Source: Flavobacterium foetidum
GTDB lineage: Bacteria; Bacteroidota; Bacteroidia; Flavobacteriales; Flavobacteriaceae
Direction: 5' to 3'
DNA: 64,000 bases
Assembly: GCF_004634245.1 (NCBI RefSeq)
Contig: NZ_SJTF01000001.1
Coordinates: 372,001-436,000, forward strand
A model generated the notes under the pieces. It was not told where the DNA came from, did no database searches, and saw nothing but the letters and a program-made list of their open reading frames with translations. Below are positions 44,783-57,255 of the stretch, one piece after another. The first letter of the stretch is position 1; the number at the start of each line of letters is the position of its first letter. Position numbers and translations under genes: made by a program.

Positions 44783-45715
44783 ATGAAACTATATATAAAA
44801 TCATTAGAAACGTATTTCATTTTAATATGTTCTCTTATCACGGTTTGTGCCAACGCACAACAGGATCCTCAATATACCCAGTATATGTATAATACTATGA
44901 CGGTAAATCCAGCTTATGCTGGATCTGCCGGCACCATAGAAGCAGCGCTTTTGTATCGCTCTCAGTGGGTCGGAATTTCCGGCGCACCCGAAACTCAGTC
45001 ATTTTCCATTCACTCACCTCTTAGAAACGAAAATCTAGGTTTAGGTTTAAGTGTAGTGAATGATAAAATTGGCCCTTCGGATGAATTGTACCTTGATGGG
45101 AATTTCGCTTATTCAATTCCTTTGGGATATGAAAAAAGATTGGCTTTTGGACTTAAAGCAGGTATGAGGATGCTGAGCATTGACTGGTCTAAAGGAAGAT
45201 ATTACGACAATAATGATGTCTTGCTTAATCAAAATATTAACAATCAAATGAAACTCGCTGTAGGGGCAGGGATTTACTACTATACCGATAAATGGTACGT
45301 AGGTCTGTCTGTTCCGAGTTTTATGCGAAATAATTATTATGATGATGTGCAGGAATCTGTAGATTATGATCGTATGCACTATTTCCTAATGGGAGGATAT
45401 GTTTTTGATTTTAGTCCAAGTTTAAAATTTAAGCCAGCATTTTTAGTAAAAGCCGTAAGTGGTGCGCCAATTACTGCTGATGTTTCGGCAAACTTTATGA
45501 TTCAGGAAAAATTTGTTATTGGAGCTTCTTACCGAACAGACGATTCTGTCAGTATATTGGCTGGGTTTCAGATTTCAAGAAGTTTTTATCTCGGATATGC
45601 TTTTGATTATACTGTAAGCGATTTGAACAAATATAATGATGGTTCTCACGAAATCATCTTGAAGTATCAATTCGTTAAAAATCAAAGTAAAATCAAATCT
45701 CCTCGATTCTTCTAA
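44783..45715 (+). CDS. PorP/SprF family outer-membrane protein
   Basis: 310 residues with a signal peptide (ending CANAQ, about residue 25) and the family start QDPQYTQYMYNTMTVNPAYAGS, then YRSQWVGISGAPETQ. The rest is a beta-barrel. SprF in Flavobacterium johnsoniae is needed to secrete or stabilise SprB, the type B cargo encoded next to it. Position 47 bp after the adhesin suggests the same role here. Confidence 0.93.
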   Translation: MKLYIKSLETYFILICSLITVCANAQQDPQYTQYMYNTMTVNPAYAGSAGTIEAALLYRSQWVGISGAPETQSFSIHSPLRNENLGLGLSVVNDKIGPSDELYLDGNFAYSIPLGYEKRLAFGLKAGMRMLSIDWSKGRYYDNNDVLLNQNINNQMKLAVGAGIYYYTDKWYVGLSVPSFMRNNYYDDVQESVDYDRMHYFLMGGYVFDFSPSLKFKPAFLVKAVSGAPITADVSANFMIQEKFVIGASYRTDDSVSILAGFQISRSFYLGYAFDYTVSDLNKYNDGSHEIILKYQFVKNQSKIKSPRFF

Positions 45716-45726
45716 ATACAAAACCT

Positions 45727-47664
45727 ATGAGAAAGCTATATATCCTATGTTTAATTTTGAGCATTACCTTTGGTTTTGCTCAAAAAACCAATTTGAAGAA
45801 AGCTGATGCCTTGTTCAGAAATTATGCTTATGCAGATGCTTCTAAAGCTTATGAAGAATGCCTCCAGCATATAAAAGATCCATCGGCACAGACTTTAAAA
45901 AATGCGGCAGATTCCTATTATTTTATTTCAGATTCTAGAAATGCCTTAAAATGGTATAGAAAACTGTATGAAGTGCAAGGGAACAACTTGACCGATATCT
46001 ATTACCTGCGCTACATTCAATCGATGAAAGCAGTTATGGATTATGAGGAAGCAGATAAGATTACCAAGGAATATCTCGAAAAAAAGGGCGATAAAAAGGA
46101 AGTGAGCCGCTATGTTGCCCAAAAAAAATATATGGACAGCGTTGCCAAGGCAAAACCTCTTTATGAAATTAAAAACTTAGCCATCAATACGAGTAAATCT
46201 GATTTTGGTGCGACTTTTTTTCAAGAAAAAGTGGTGTTCACCTCTGCAAGAGATACGACAAAGTTTAGTGAAAAATTGTACACTTGGAACAATCAGCCTT
46301 TTCTTAATTTGTATGTTGCAGAACGAAATCCTGCAGATGGCAGCTTGTTTAACGAATCTGTTTTTCTTCCAAACGTGATGACCAAATATCACGAGGCTAC
46401 AGCTAGTTTTGATAGTCAAGGGAAGACGATTTACTACACAACGAATATTGTAAAGAAAAACAAATTGGTTGTAGATGAGGATAAAGTCAATAATTTCCAG
46501 ATTGTAAAGGGATCAATTGTCGACAATAAACTAGAAAATGTTCAAAAGGTGTTTTTTGACAGTGATGAATATTCTGTTGGGCATCCTTCTCTGAGCGAAG
46601 ACGGAAAATGGTTATTCTTTGCTTCCGATATGCCTGGTGGTTATGGAGAAACAGATCTTTATTATGTAAAAATCGCTGACGATGGTACAATGAGTTCGCC
46701 AAAAAATTTAGGTCCGGCCATTAATACTATTGGTAATGATCTTTTTCCTTTTTTCAGTAACGGAGTACTCTATTTTTCTTCTGATGGACATTACGGTTGG
46801 GGAGATTTAGACATATATGAAAGCAAGCTTTTGGCAGACGGGACTTTTTCTACACCTAAAAATTTAGGTGCGCCGATCAACAGTAATAAGGATGATTTTG
46901 CTTTCATAATTGACAAATCAAATACTTACGGTTATTTTTCTTCAAACAGAGCCGAAGGAAAGGGCGATGATGATATTTATTCGTTTACGAAATCCAAACC
47001 AGTTTGTAAACAGAGCATCTCAGGAACTGCTTATGATAGAAAGTCAAAACAGCCTTTGTCTGACGTGGTCGTAATGGCTTACAACTCTTTTAGCGAAGTT
47101 CTTGGCGAGACCAGAACCAATTACGAAGGAAAGTATGCTATCGAAGTTCCGTGCAACAAAACAGTAAAAATGATTGCTGCTAAACCAAATTACAGTAGCG
47201 ATGACAAGACTGTCGAAACTACTGGTGAAAATGCCGGCGAAATCAAAGATGTAAATTTCGAATTAAGTAACTATGATGACTTGGTGGTAAAAAGAAAAGG
47301 AGTCGAAAAAGTTGACGTAAATCCGATTTATTTTGATTATGATAAATATGACATTACTCCTAAAGCAATTGAAGAGTTGTCTAAGGTGGTTTTTATTATG
47401 CAGAAATTTCCAAATATTAGAATCAAAATCGAATCGCACACCGATTCTCGCGGAAAAGATGCTTACAATCTTAAACTTTCAGACAATAGGGCTAAAGCTA
47501 CTCGAGATTATATCGTTTCACAAAACATCGATGCCTCTAGAATTGAAAGTGCAATTGGTTATGGCGAAAGCCGACTGATTAATAAATGCAAAAATGGTGT
47601 AAAATGTTCAGAAGCAGAGCATGTTTTAAACAGACGTTCTGATTTTATCATTATTCAAAAATAG
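45727..47664 (+). CDS. OmpA family protein with TPR, PD40 repeats and carboxypeptidase-regulatory-like domain
   Basis: 645 residues with signal peptide (FGFAQ). Order: TPR-like helices (20-130), WD40-like PD40 beta-propeller repeats (about 150-420, with LSEDGKWLFFASDMPGG and FSNGVLYFSSDG), a carboxypeptidase-regulatory-like fold (about 425-510) and an OmpA peptidoglycan-binding domain (535-645, YFDYDKYDITPKA, SHTDSRG, LSDNRAKAT). Resembles PorE-type proteins that tie T9SS or adhesin machinery to the cell wall. 11 bp after the PorP/SprF gene. Confidence 0.92.
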   Translation: MRKLYILCLILSITFGFAQKTNLKKADALFRNYAYADASKAYEECLQHIKDPSAQTLKNAADSYYFISDSRNALKWYRKLYEVQGNNLTDIYYLRYIQSMKAVMDYEEADKITKEYLEKKGDKKEVSRYVAQKKYMDSVAKAKPLYEIKNLAINTSKSDFGATFFQEKVVFTSARDTTKFSEKLYTWNNQPFLNLYVAERNPADGSLFNESVFLPNVMTKYHEATASFDSQGKTIYYTTNIVKKNKLVVDEDKVNNFQIVKGSIVDNKLENVQKVFFDSDEYSVGHPSLSEDGKWLFFASDMPGGYGETDLYYVKIADDGTMSSPKNLGPAINTIGNDLFPFFSNGVLYFSSDGHYGWGDLDIYESKLLADGTFSTPKNLGAPINSNKDDFAFIIDKSNTYGYFSSNRAEGKGDDDIYSFTKSKPVCKQSISGTAYDRKSKQPLSDVVVMAYNSFSEVLGETRTNYEGKYAIEVPCNKTVKMIAAKPNYSSDDKTVETTGENAGEIKDVNFELSNYDDLVVKRKGVEKVDVNPIYFDYDKYDITPKAIEELSKVVFIMQKFPNIRIKIESHTDSRGKDAYNLKLSDNRAKATRDYIVSQNIDASRIESAIGYGESRLINKCKNGVKCSEAEHVLNRRSDFIIIQK

Positions 47665-47773
47665 TTTTATATTTGTCTGTTAATTAATTGATTTTCAGTT
47701 AATAATGTGAAGCACCAAAAACCATTTGGAAGTTGGTTTTAGTCATTCTTTTTTAAGAATAATGGACAAGGAG

Positions 47774-47805
47774 AAAATCAAGCTGTGGATTCACAGCTTG
47801 ATTTT
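47774..47805 (+). terminator. Terminator after the adhesin module
   Basis: A 14-bp stem (47774-47787 with 47792-47805) with a GATT loop, about 110 bp after the OmpA-like gene, ending in a T-run. Confidence 0.8.
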
Positions 47806-47855
47806 TGATTTTATAAAACTTTCATTTTTTAATACTTTCAAACAAAAATAAATCC

Positions 47856-47863
47856 TAATTTTG
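47856..47863 (+). promoter_or_regulatory. Possible -7 element for ligA
   Basis: TAATTTTG (fits TAnnTTTG), 37 bp before the ligA ATG. A TTC is the nearest to a -33 box. Confidence 0.4.
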
Positions 47864-47864
47864 A

Positions 47865-50585
<2,721 letters not shown>

Positions 50586-50599
<14 letters not shown>

Positions 50600-51497
50600 T
50601 TGTCCCTTGGTTTGTGTGTGCTTTATCTTTATCAAAATAAAAGTCAATTCTACCCAGATTGATTCCGTAGCATCCGACTTGATTAACCAAAACCTCTTTA
50701 CCAGCTTTATTTTTTACAATTGTTGGTTTGTCTAAGAAAGTATGTGTATGACCGCCAATAATTAAATCAATATCCTGAGTTTGTTCCGCAAATTTTAAAT
50801 CACTGATTTTGCTTGCATCGTCCTTGTATTTGTATCCTAAATGCGAAAGACAGATTACTAGATCGCATTTTTGTTCCTTTTTCAGAAGCTGTGTCATATC
50901 TTGTGCAATCTCTACCGGATTATTGTAAACTGTTTCCAGATATAATTTTTTATCCACAAGGCCTTGCAGTTCGATTCCCACACCAAAAACGCCAACTTTT
51001 ATTCCATTTTTATTGAAGATTTTATAAGGCTTCACATGTCCGTCCATGACAGTATTTTTGAAATCATAGTTGGAGTTTATAAAATCAAAAGTTGCGTGAG
51101 GAAGCTGTGCGTATAAACCATCAAGACCATTGTCAAAATCATGATTCCCAATGGTAGAAGCGTCATATTTCATCATGCTCATCAATTTAAATTCCAGTTC
51201 ACCTCCGTAATAGTTAAAATATGGAGTTCCCTGAAAAATATCACCTGCATCTAGTAAAAGCACATTTGGATTTTCTTTTCGAATACTTTCTATCAAAGCA
51301 GCACGACGAGAAACACCTCCCTTATTAGGATTGCGAGGATCATCTGCCGGAAATGGATCTATATGACTGTGTACGTCATTGGTATGCAGAATGGTTAAAT
51401 GCTTGATATCATTAGTTCCAAAACTGCTTAAAGATAGTCCTAAACTTAGAAGGGCAGTACTGGCAGCAGTTTTTTCGATAAATTCTCTTCTTTTCAT
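50586..51497 (-). CDS. 5'-nucleotidase catalytic half (calcineurin-like metallophosphatase)
   Basis: 303 residues from MKRREFIEKTAAS, a twin-arginine-type signal (RREF plus hydrophobic stretch). A longer frame to 51575 places this signal internally and is rejected. Metal-site motifs of the UshA/CpdB family: LHTNDVHSHID, DAGDIFQGTP, GNHDFDNG, CLSHLG and GGHTHTF. The usual C-terminal nucleotide-binding domain is missing here but is encoded by the gene upstream. Confidence 0.9.
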
Positions 51498-51537
51498 TTT
51501 ATATTGTTTTGCAGGAACGCTAGGTGTTTTTGTAAAT

Positions 51538-52317
51538 TTATTCTTCAGTAATTCTAGTATCTTTTGGAGCCACAACAGTGTCTACTTCTTTAAAGTAATC
51601 AATCAGAACGTTTCTAAGCTTATAATTCAAGTCAAATTTTTGAGTGTTTTTTGCGAAAAAAGTCATGCTGTCGCCGCCATTTGCTAAATAATCATTAGTA
51701 GCAACGTAATACGTTTTGTTCAAATCAAGCGGTTTTCCCTGAATCAATATTTTTTTTGCAGTATTATCTTTTGCAATGGTAAACGTCATCCCAGACAAAG
51801 GCTGTGGTTTTTTTTCTCTGATGATATAAGCGGCAATTTCCAAAATTTGTTCGCCTTTTAATGCCAGTACAACTAAGTTATTTTCAAAAGGCATAATTTC
51901 AAAAGCTGTTCGTGTGGTAACATTTCCTTTTGGAAGAATAGCTCGAATACCCCCGTGATTCAACAGACACAAATCGATATCCTTATTTTCACGAGATTTA
52001 AAAACCTTATTTCCTCTTTGCAAGCAGACATCGGCCAATAAGCTTCCAATATTGGTTTGCCATTTTCCTGTGCTTTTATCTAGTGTTTCAGGAGCATAAG
52101 CTAAAACATTGTCTAAGTCCTGGTTAATATGATCGCGATAAGGTTTTATATATTTTTCAATTTCTGGAGTTTCAGCAGCCTTTTCGGTTACTGGAAGTTG
52201 TTTTCCCTCTATTTTGGTCAGATTGTAGTTTTTGGGGCTACAGGAAAGAATGAAAAAAAGTGTTAAGAATATAACAAAAAGTTTTAAAAATCCGTTATAC
52301 TTTTTTAGTTTTACCAT
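51538..52317 (-). CDS. 5'-nucleotidase C-terminal domain lipoprotein
   Basis: 259 residues with lipobox ILSC (Cys26). The domain corresponds to the C-terminal substrate-binding half of UshA-type 5'-nucleotidases: NIGSLLADVC, LLNHGGIRA, the aromatic-region segment around IMPFENNLV and VATNDYLANGGD. It has no phosphatase site. It lies 40 bp upstream of the catalytic half on the same strand. Confidence 0.88.
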   Translation of the reverse strand: MVKLKKYNGFLKLFVIFLTLFFILSCSPKNYNLTKIEGKQLPVTEKAAETPEIEKYIKPYRDHINQDLDNVLAYAPETLDKSTGKWQTNIGSLLADVCLQRGNKVFKSRENKDIDLCLLNHGGIRAILPKGNVTTRTAFEIMPFENNLVVLALKGEQILEIAAYIIREKKPQPLSGMTFTIAKDNTAKKILIQGKPLDLNKTYYVATNDYLANGGDSMTFFAKNTQKFDLNYKLRNVLIDYFKEVDTVVAPKDTRITEE

Positions 52318-52338
52318 TTTAAATGCAACTTAAATAAT

Positions 52339-52346
52339 TAATTTTG
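52339..52346 (+). promoter_or_regulatory. Possible -7 element for the DUF6913-dapA unit
   Basis: TAATTTTG in the 47-bp space between divergent genes, 18 bp before the ATG at 52365. Confidence 0.4.
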
Positions 52347-52364
52347 TAATCTGGTAAAAGTACT

Positions 52365-52877
52365 ATGTTTTTAAATTATACGAAGGAATTTTTTGTAAAA
52401 AAATCATTAAAAAATAACCTCAATAATAATAAAAATGAAGTCTTTTCAAAAGATGTGCAAACAATTGGTTTGTTGATAGATGAGAGCGATTTCAACGATT
52501 CAGAAGCATTGATCAAAGAGTTTACCGTTTACGGAATTGCCCCTGAGAATGTTAAAACGGCTTCCTATATCGATAAATTCGACAAGAAAAAAACATATGC
52601 AAGGCCAACTTTCGGCAACAAACACATTGATTGGAAAGGGGAGGTTAAAGAGGAGTTTTTGAATGAATTTACAGCTTCAGAATTTGATCTTTTGATTAGT
52701 TTTTATAATGTGGAAAAGCCGCTTTTGATGTTGCTTACGCAAAAATCAAGAGCTAAATTCAAGGTTGGTTTTGCAACAGTCGATGCAGGTCTGAACCGCT
52801 GGATGATTAACACGGAGAAAAAGAACTATAAACTTTTCGTTTCAGAATTGTTTAAGTATTTAAAAAATATAAAATAA
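52365..52877 (+). CDS. DUF6913 family protein
   Basis: 170 residues, soluble, mixed alpha/beta with a Rossmann-like flavour (VQTIGLLIDESDFNDSEALIKEF; FDLLISFYNVEKPLLMLLTQKSRAKFKVGF). The family sits before dapA in Flavobacteriia. Function unknown. 15 bp from dapA and probably cotranscribed. Confidence 0.75.
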   Translation: MFLNYTKEFFVKKSLKNNLNNNKNEVFSKDVQTIGLLIDESDFNDSEALIKEFTVYGIAPENVKTASYIDKFDKKKTYARPTFGNKHIDWKGEVKEEFLNEFTASEFDLLISFYNVEKPLLMLLTQKSRAKFKVGFATVDAGLNRWMINTEKKNYKLFVSELFKYLKNIK

Positions 52878-52892
52878 ATTATAATAAAAAAT

Positions 52893-53774
52893 ATGCAATC
52901 ATTAATAGGAACTGGTGTTGCGCTTGTGACTCCATTTAAAAAAGATTTTTCAGTAGATATTGAAGCTTTGCACAGAATTGTAAATTTCTCTATCGATGGA
53001 GGTGTGGAATATCTTGTAGTAATGGGTACAACAGCCGAAAATGCAACCCTCACAGCTGAAGAGAAAGAATTGGTTATAAACACAGTTGTTGAGGTTAACA
53101 AGGGAAGGCTACCTTTGGTTCTTGGAGTTGGAGGTAATAATACGATGCAGGTTGTAGAAGAATTAAAAACAAGAGATTTTAGCGCTTTCGATGCAATTTT
53201 ATCAGTTTCTCCTTATTATAACAAGCCTACTCAAGAAGGAATATACCAGCATTTTAAAGCGATTGCTGAAGCTTCGCCTGTACCAGTAATCTTATATAAT
53301 GTACCAGGAAGAACATCTAGTAATATGTTGCCGGCAACAGTAGTGCGTCTAGCTAATGACTTTAAAAATGTTGTGGCTATTAAAGAAGCTGCTGGCGATA
53401 TGGCTCAGGCTATGCAGATAATCAAAAATGCTCCAAAAGATTTTCTTGTAATTTCTGGAGATGATATGCTGGCATTGCCAATCGTACTTGCTGGTGGAGC
53501 AGGAGTAATCTCTGTAATCGGGCAAGGTTTTCCAAAAGAATTTTCAGAAATGATTCGTTTAGGACTCAATAAAAAAGCTGCAGATGCGTTTAAAACACAT
53601 TATTTCTTGTCTGATAGTATTGACATGATTTTTGAACAAGGCAATCCAGCGGGAATCAAACAAATTTTTCAAGCGCTTGGAATTGCTGAAAATACTGTTC
53701 GTCTGCCATTGGTAAGTGTTGACGAATCGCTTGCTGACAGATTGAATGAATTTGTAAAAAACAGCATAAAATAA
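52893..53774 (+). CDS. dapA: 4-hydroxy-tetrahydrodipicolinate synthase
   Basis: A 293-residue TIM barrel. Condenses pyruvate with aspartate semialdehyde in lysine and diaminopimelate synthesis. Schiff-base Lys in [10 protein letters not shown], Tyr in [17 protein letters not shown] phosphate-like loop, [11 protein letters not shown]. Length and motifs are complete. Confidence 0.96.
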   Translation: MQSLIGTGVALVTPFKKDFSVDIEALHRIVNFSIDGGVEYLVVMGTTAENATLTAEEKELVINTVVEVNKGRLPLVLGVGGNNTMQVVEELKTRDFSAFDAILSVSPYYNKPTQEGIYQHFKAIAEASPVPVILYNVPGRTSSNMLPATVVRLANDFKNVVAIKEAAGDMAQAMQIIKNAPKDFLVISGDDMLALPIVLAGGAGVISVIGQGFPKEFSEMIRLGLNKKAADAFKTHYFLSDSIDMIFEQGNPAGIKQIFQALGIAENTVRLPLVSVDESLADRLNEFVKNSIK

Positions 53775-53813
53775 CATAATATTTAAGGGTATTTTATTAT
53801 ACCAAAAAATATT

Positions 53814-53843
53814 TTGCAATAGCTAAATTAATAACTAAATTTG
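53814..53843 (+). promoter_or_regulatory. Promoter of the bamD-rpoZ-coaBC block
   Basis: TTG (53814-53816), a 19-bp spacer and TAAATTTG (53836-53843), full consensus. Confidence 0.8.
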
Positions 53844-53844
53844 C

Positions 53845-53860
53845 CACCGAAACTTCGGTG
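53845..53860 (+). promoter_or_regulatory. Hairpin at the predicted 5' end of the bamD transcript
   Basis: CACCGAAACTTCGGTG folds into a 6-7 bp stem directly downstream of the -7 box, so it would be the first structure of the mRNA. It may stabilise the transcript. Confidence 0.5.
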
Positions 53861-53904
53861 TGATTTTGCTTTGGCATAATTGTCTGAGAGATCATAATAA
53901 AAGT

Positions 53905-54705
53905 ATGAAAATGAAAAAACTAATTTCGCTGTTGCTTCTAACAGCCCTTTTTTATTCTTGTAGTGACTATCAAAAAGCACTGAAAAACGATGATGTTGCA
54001 GCAAAATTTGAAATCGCAACAAAGATGTATGAGGCTGGAAAATACAATAAAGCGATACGTCTTTTTGAGCAGCTGGCTCCTTCTTATAGAGGAAAACCAC
54101 AGGCAGAAAAGCTTTTTTACATGTTTTCTCAATCATACTACAAAACCAAACAATATTATTTGGCGGGCTACCAGTTCGAAAGTTTTGTTTCAGGTTATCC
54201 TCGAAGCGAAAAGGTACAAGAGGCAGCTTTTTTAGGTGCTTACAGTTATTCTAAATTGGCGCCAGTTTATAGTCTTGATCAAGCTGATACAGTAAAAGCT
54301 TTAGAGAAACTGCAAGCTTTTATTGATAATTATCCAAACTCAGAATACATTGCACAGGCAAATGAGACTGTACAGAAGCTGAATGGAAAATTGGAGAAAA
54401 AAGCTTATGAAAATGCTAAAGGCTACAATACAATATCAGATTTTAAGTCAGCATTGGTGGCTTTTGACAATTTTATAGCTGATTTTCCTGGTACACCTTT
54501 TAAAGAAGACGCATTGTTCTATAAATACGATTCGGCTTACCAATTGGCAATAAACAGCGTTCCGTCAAAAATGGAAGAGCGTTTGCATGTTGCAAAAACA
54601 GCTTACAACAACTTGCTGAAGTTTAAAAGCGATACAAAATATAGAAAACAGGCAGACGAAATGAATGCCAGAGTTGAAACGGATTTACAAAAATTTACTA
54701 AATAA
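53905..54705 (+). CDS. bamD: Outer membrane assembly lipoprotein BamD
   Basis: 266 residues from MKMKKLIS. The frame opens at 53860, but the first 15 residues lack a signal and start at the mRNA 5' hairpin. Lipobox LFYSC, then TPR repeats (YEAGKYNKAIRLFEQLAP; AGYQFESFVSGYPRSEKVQEAAF). Part of the BAM complex that inserts barrel proteins into the outer membrane. Confidence 0.93.
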   Translation: MKMKKLISLLLLTALFYSCSDYQKALKNDDVAAKFEIATKMYEAGKYNKAIRLFEQLAPSYRGKPQAEKLFYMFSQSYYKTKQYYLAGYQFESFVSGYPRSEKVQEAAFLGAYSYSKLAPVYSLDQADTVKALEKLQAFIDNYPNSEYIAQANETVQKLNGKLEKKAYENAKGYNTISDFKSALVAFDNFIADFPGTPFKEDALFYKYDSAYQLAINSVPSKMEERLHVAKTAYNNLLKFKSDTKYRKQADEMNARVETDLQKFTK

Positions 54706-54713
54706 ATAAAGTC

Positions 54714-55031
54714 ATGGATTTAAAAAAGACGAATGCTCCTGTTAACACAATAACTTACAATAAAACGGTTATTGAAGAGCCAACAGGAAATGTGTATGAA
54801 GCAATTACCATTATGGCTAAAAGAGCAAATCAGATTAATTCTGAAATTAAAAAAGAATTGACTGAAAAGTTAGAAGAATTTGCTACTTATAATGACAGTC
54901 TTGAAGAAGTTTTTGAAAATAAAGAGCAGATTGAAGTTTCTAAATTTTACGAAAAATTACCAAAACCACACGCTTTAGCTGTTCAAGAATGGTTAGACGG
55001 TAAAACGTACCACAGAAATTCAAACAAATAA
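54714..55031 (+). CDS. rpoZ: DNA-directed RNA polymerase subunit omega (Bacteroidota type)
   Basis: 105 residues with TGNVYEAITIMAKRANQI (28-45), the helix that clamps the beta' C terminus. Longer than proteobacterial omega, as usual in this phylum. 8 bp after bamD. Confidence 0.88.
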   Translation: MDLKKTNAPVNTITYNKTVIEEPTGNVYEAITIMAKRANQINSEIKKELTEKLEEFATYNDSLEEVFENKEQIEVSKFYEKLPKPHALAVQEWLDGKTYHRNSNK

Positions 55032-55040
55032 TATAGTATA

Positions 55041-56258
55041 ATGTCAGTTTTAAACGGGAAAAAGATTTTACTGGGTGTTTCCGGTGGAATTGCAGCGTAT
55101 AAAACAGCCTCATTAGTACGACTTTTTATCAAAGCAGGTGCACATGTCCAAGTGATCATGACACCTGCTTCTAAGGATTTTGTAACGCCACTTACACTAT
55201 CTACCTTATCTAAAAATCCGGTACACTCGAATTTTTTTAACGAAGAAGATACAGATGCAGTTTGGAATAATCATGTAGAATTGGCTTTATGGGCCGATTT
55301 AATGCTGATTGCGCCAGCTACAGCAAATACTTTGTCTAAAATGACTACGGGAAACTGTGATAATCTTTTAATTGCTGCCTATCTATCAGCAAAATGTCCG
55401 GTTTATTTTGCACCTGCAATGGATTTGGACATGTACAAACATCCTTCAACTTTATCTAGCTTTAAAGCGCTTAAGCAGTTCGGTAATATTTTGATTCCAG
55501 CCGAAAGTGGCGAATTGGCCAGTGGTTTGTCTGGTGAAGGCCGTATGGCGGAGCCGGAAAATATAGTTGCATTTCTCGAAGCAGATTTAAGCAGTAAGCT
55601 TCCTCTTAAAGGAAAAAAAATCCTTATCACTGCTGGCCCAACATACGAGGCAATAGATCCGGTGCGTTTTATAGGAAATCATTCATCCGGAAAAATGGGG
55701 TTTGATATCGCAAATGAAGCCGCAAAATTAGGTGCTGATGTTATTTTGGTTTCAGGACCGACGCATTTAAAGGTCAAAAACTCTTCAATCGAAGTGATTG
55801 ATGTAGTCTCAGCTCAGGAAATGTTTGATGCCTGCCATTTACACTTTAAAAATGTAGATGTGGCAATTGCAGCAGCAGCAGTGGCTGATTACAGGCCTAA
55901 AAATGTTGCAACACAGAAGATTAAAAAAACAGTTTCAGAATTTTCTATTGAACTAGAAAAAACAAAAGATATTTTGTTTTCGCTGGGAGCAATCAAAGAA
56001 AAACAGTTTTTGGTCGGATTTGCTTTAGAAACTGATAACGAAATTGAAAATGCTAAGTTGAAAATTCAGAAAAAAAACTTAGATTTGATTGTTTTAAATT
56101 CCTTACAGGATGAAGGAGCAGGTTTTAAAAAAGAAACCAATAAAGTAACGTTTATTGATGGAAATTTTAAAATCGAACCAATGGAATTAAAATCAAAAGA
56201 GTCTGTTGCGGCTGATATTTTGGGAAAAGTAGTTTTGCACTTCTCAGAAAACAGCTAA
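55041..56258 (+). CDS. coaBC: Bifunctional phosphopantothenoylcysteine decarboxylase/synthetase
   Basis: 405 residues. The N-terminal flavoprotein decarboxylase (CoaC) has GVSGGIAAYK, HVELALWADL, APATANT and PAMDLDM. The C-terminal CTP-dependent ligase (CoaB) starts at about 190 with ITAGPTYEAIDPVRFIGNHSSGKMG and AAAVADYRP. Two steps of coenzyme A synthesis. coaE lies 6 kb downstream. Confidence 0.96.
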   Translation: MSVLNGKKILLGVSGGIAAYKTASLVRLFIKAGAHVQVIMTPASKDFVTPLTLSTLSKNPVHSNFFNEEDTDAVWNNHVELALWADLMLIAPATANTLSKMTTGNCDNLLIAAYLSAKCPVYFAPAMDLDMYKHPSTLSSFKALKQFGNILIPAESGELASGLSGEGRMAEPENIVAFLEADLSSKLPLKGKKILITAGPTYEAIDPVRFIGNHSSGKMGFDIANEAAKLGADVILVSGPTHLKVKNSSIEVIDVVSAQEMFDACHLHFKNVDVAIAAAAVADYRPKNVATQKIKKTVSEFSIELEKTKDILFSLGAIKEKQFLVGFALETDNEIENAKLKIQKKNLDLIVLNSLQDEGAGFKKETNKVTFIDGNFKIEPMELKSKESVAADILGKVVLHFSENS

Positions 56259-56317
56259 AACTTAAATCGGTGCGCATTGGTGTATGATTGCGCGACAGAA
56301 TTTAAATATAAACCAGT

Positions 56318-57202
56318 ATGAATAAGATCGCAGCACTTTTAGTTTTTTTTATTTTTGGCTTTGCGCAAGCTCAGCAGCTAAATTGTACGGTTACTATTAA
56401 TACAGAACGACTTCCAAATCCGAATCAACAAGTTTTTAAGACCCTTCAGACTGCGTTGTCAGAGTTTGTGAATAAAACCGATTGGACAGGTTCGGTTTTG
56501 AAGCAAAACGAACGCATTAATTGTTCTATGTATATTACGTTGTCTTCTAATAGTTCGGATCAATTTACGGGCACTATTCAGGTTCAGTCTTCACGATTGA
56601 TTTTTAATTCCACTTATTCGTCTCCAATCCTAAATTATAACGATAAAGATTTTAATTTTAAATATACCGAATACGAACCTTTGCTTTTTAATCCGAGCGT
56701 TTATGAATCAAATTTGGTGTCGGTAATTTCTTTTTACAGCTATTTGATTTTGGGCATGGATGCTGATTCTTTTCAGATGGGAGCTGGAAATCAGTATTTT
56801 GAAACGGCTCAAAATATTGCCAATGTCGCACAACAAGGCGGTTTTAAAGGCTGGACCCAATCTGACGGATTGCAGAATCGATATTATCTGATAAATGATA
56901 TGCTTGCGCCAACTTACAGTGATTTACGCCAAACAATGTTTATGTATCACACGGGTCTTGATACCATGAGCGATGATCTAAAAACGTCTAAAGAAAAAAT
57001 AAAATCATCATTATTGTTGATTGCAAGATTAAATTCGGTTAAGCCGAATGCTTTTTTGACTAGAATCTTTTTTGATGCCAAGTCAGATGAAATAGTTTCT
57101 ATATTTTCTGGTGGTCCAAGCGTTCCCATCAGCGATCTAACCGATGTTTTAAATAGAGTTTCGCCTTTAAATGCTGGGAAATGGTCTCAGATTAAATTTT
57201 AA
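56318..57202 (+). CDS. DUF4835 family secreted protein
   Basis: 294 residues with signal peptide (FGFAQAQ). N-terminal VTINTERLPNPNQQVF and the central YSYLILGMDADSFQ are typical of DUF4835, a conserved gene between coaBC and recN in Bacteroidota. Envelope location; function unknown. Confidence 0.88.
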   Translation: MNKIAALLVFFIFGFAQAQQLNCTVTINTERLPNPNQQVFKTLQTALSEFVNKTDWTGSVLKQNERINCSMYITLSSNSSDQFTGTIQVQSSRLIFNSTYSSPILNYNDKDFNFKYTEYEPLLFNPSVYESNLVSVISFYSYLILGMDADSFQMGAGNQYFETAQNIANVAQQGGFKGWTQSDGLQNRYYLINDMLAPTYSDLRQTMFMYHTGLDTMSDDLKTSKEKIKSSLLLIARLNSVKPNAFLTRIFFDAKSDEIVSIFSGGPSVPISDLTDVLNRVSPLNAGKWSQIKF

Positions 57203-57255
57203 GAAACGTTTTATTTCTAAATTCTCAATAACTTTTATATTACAAATTTGTTTCT

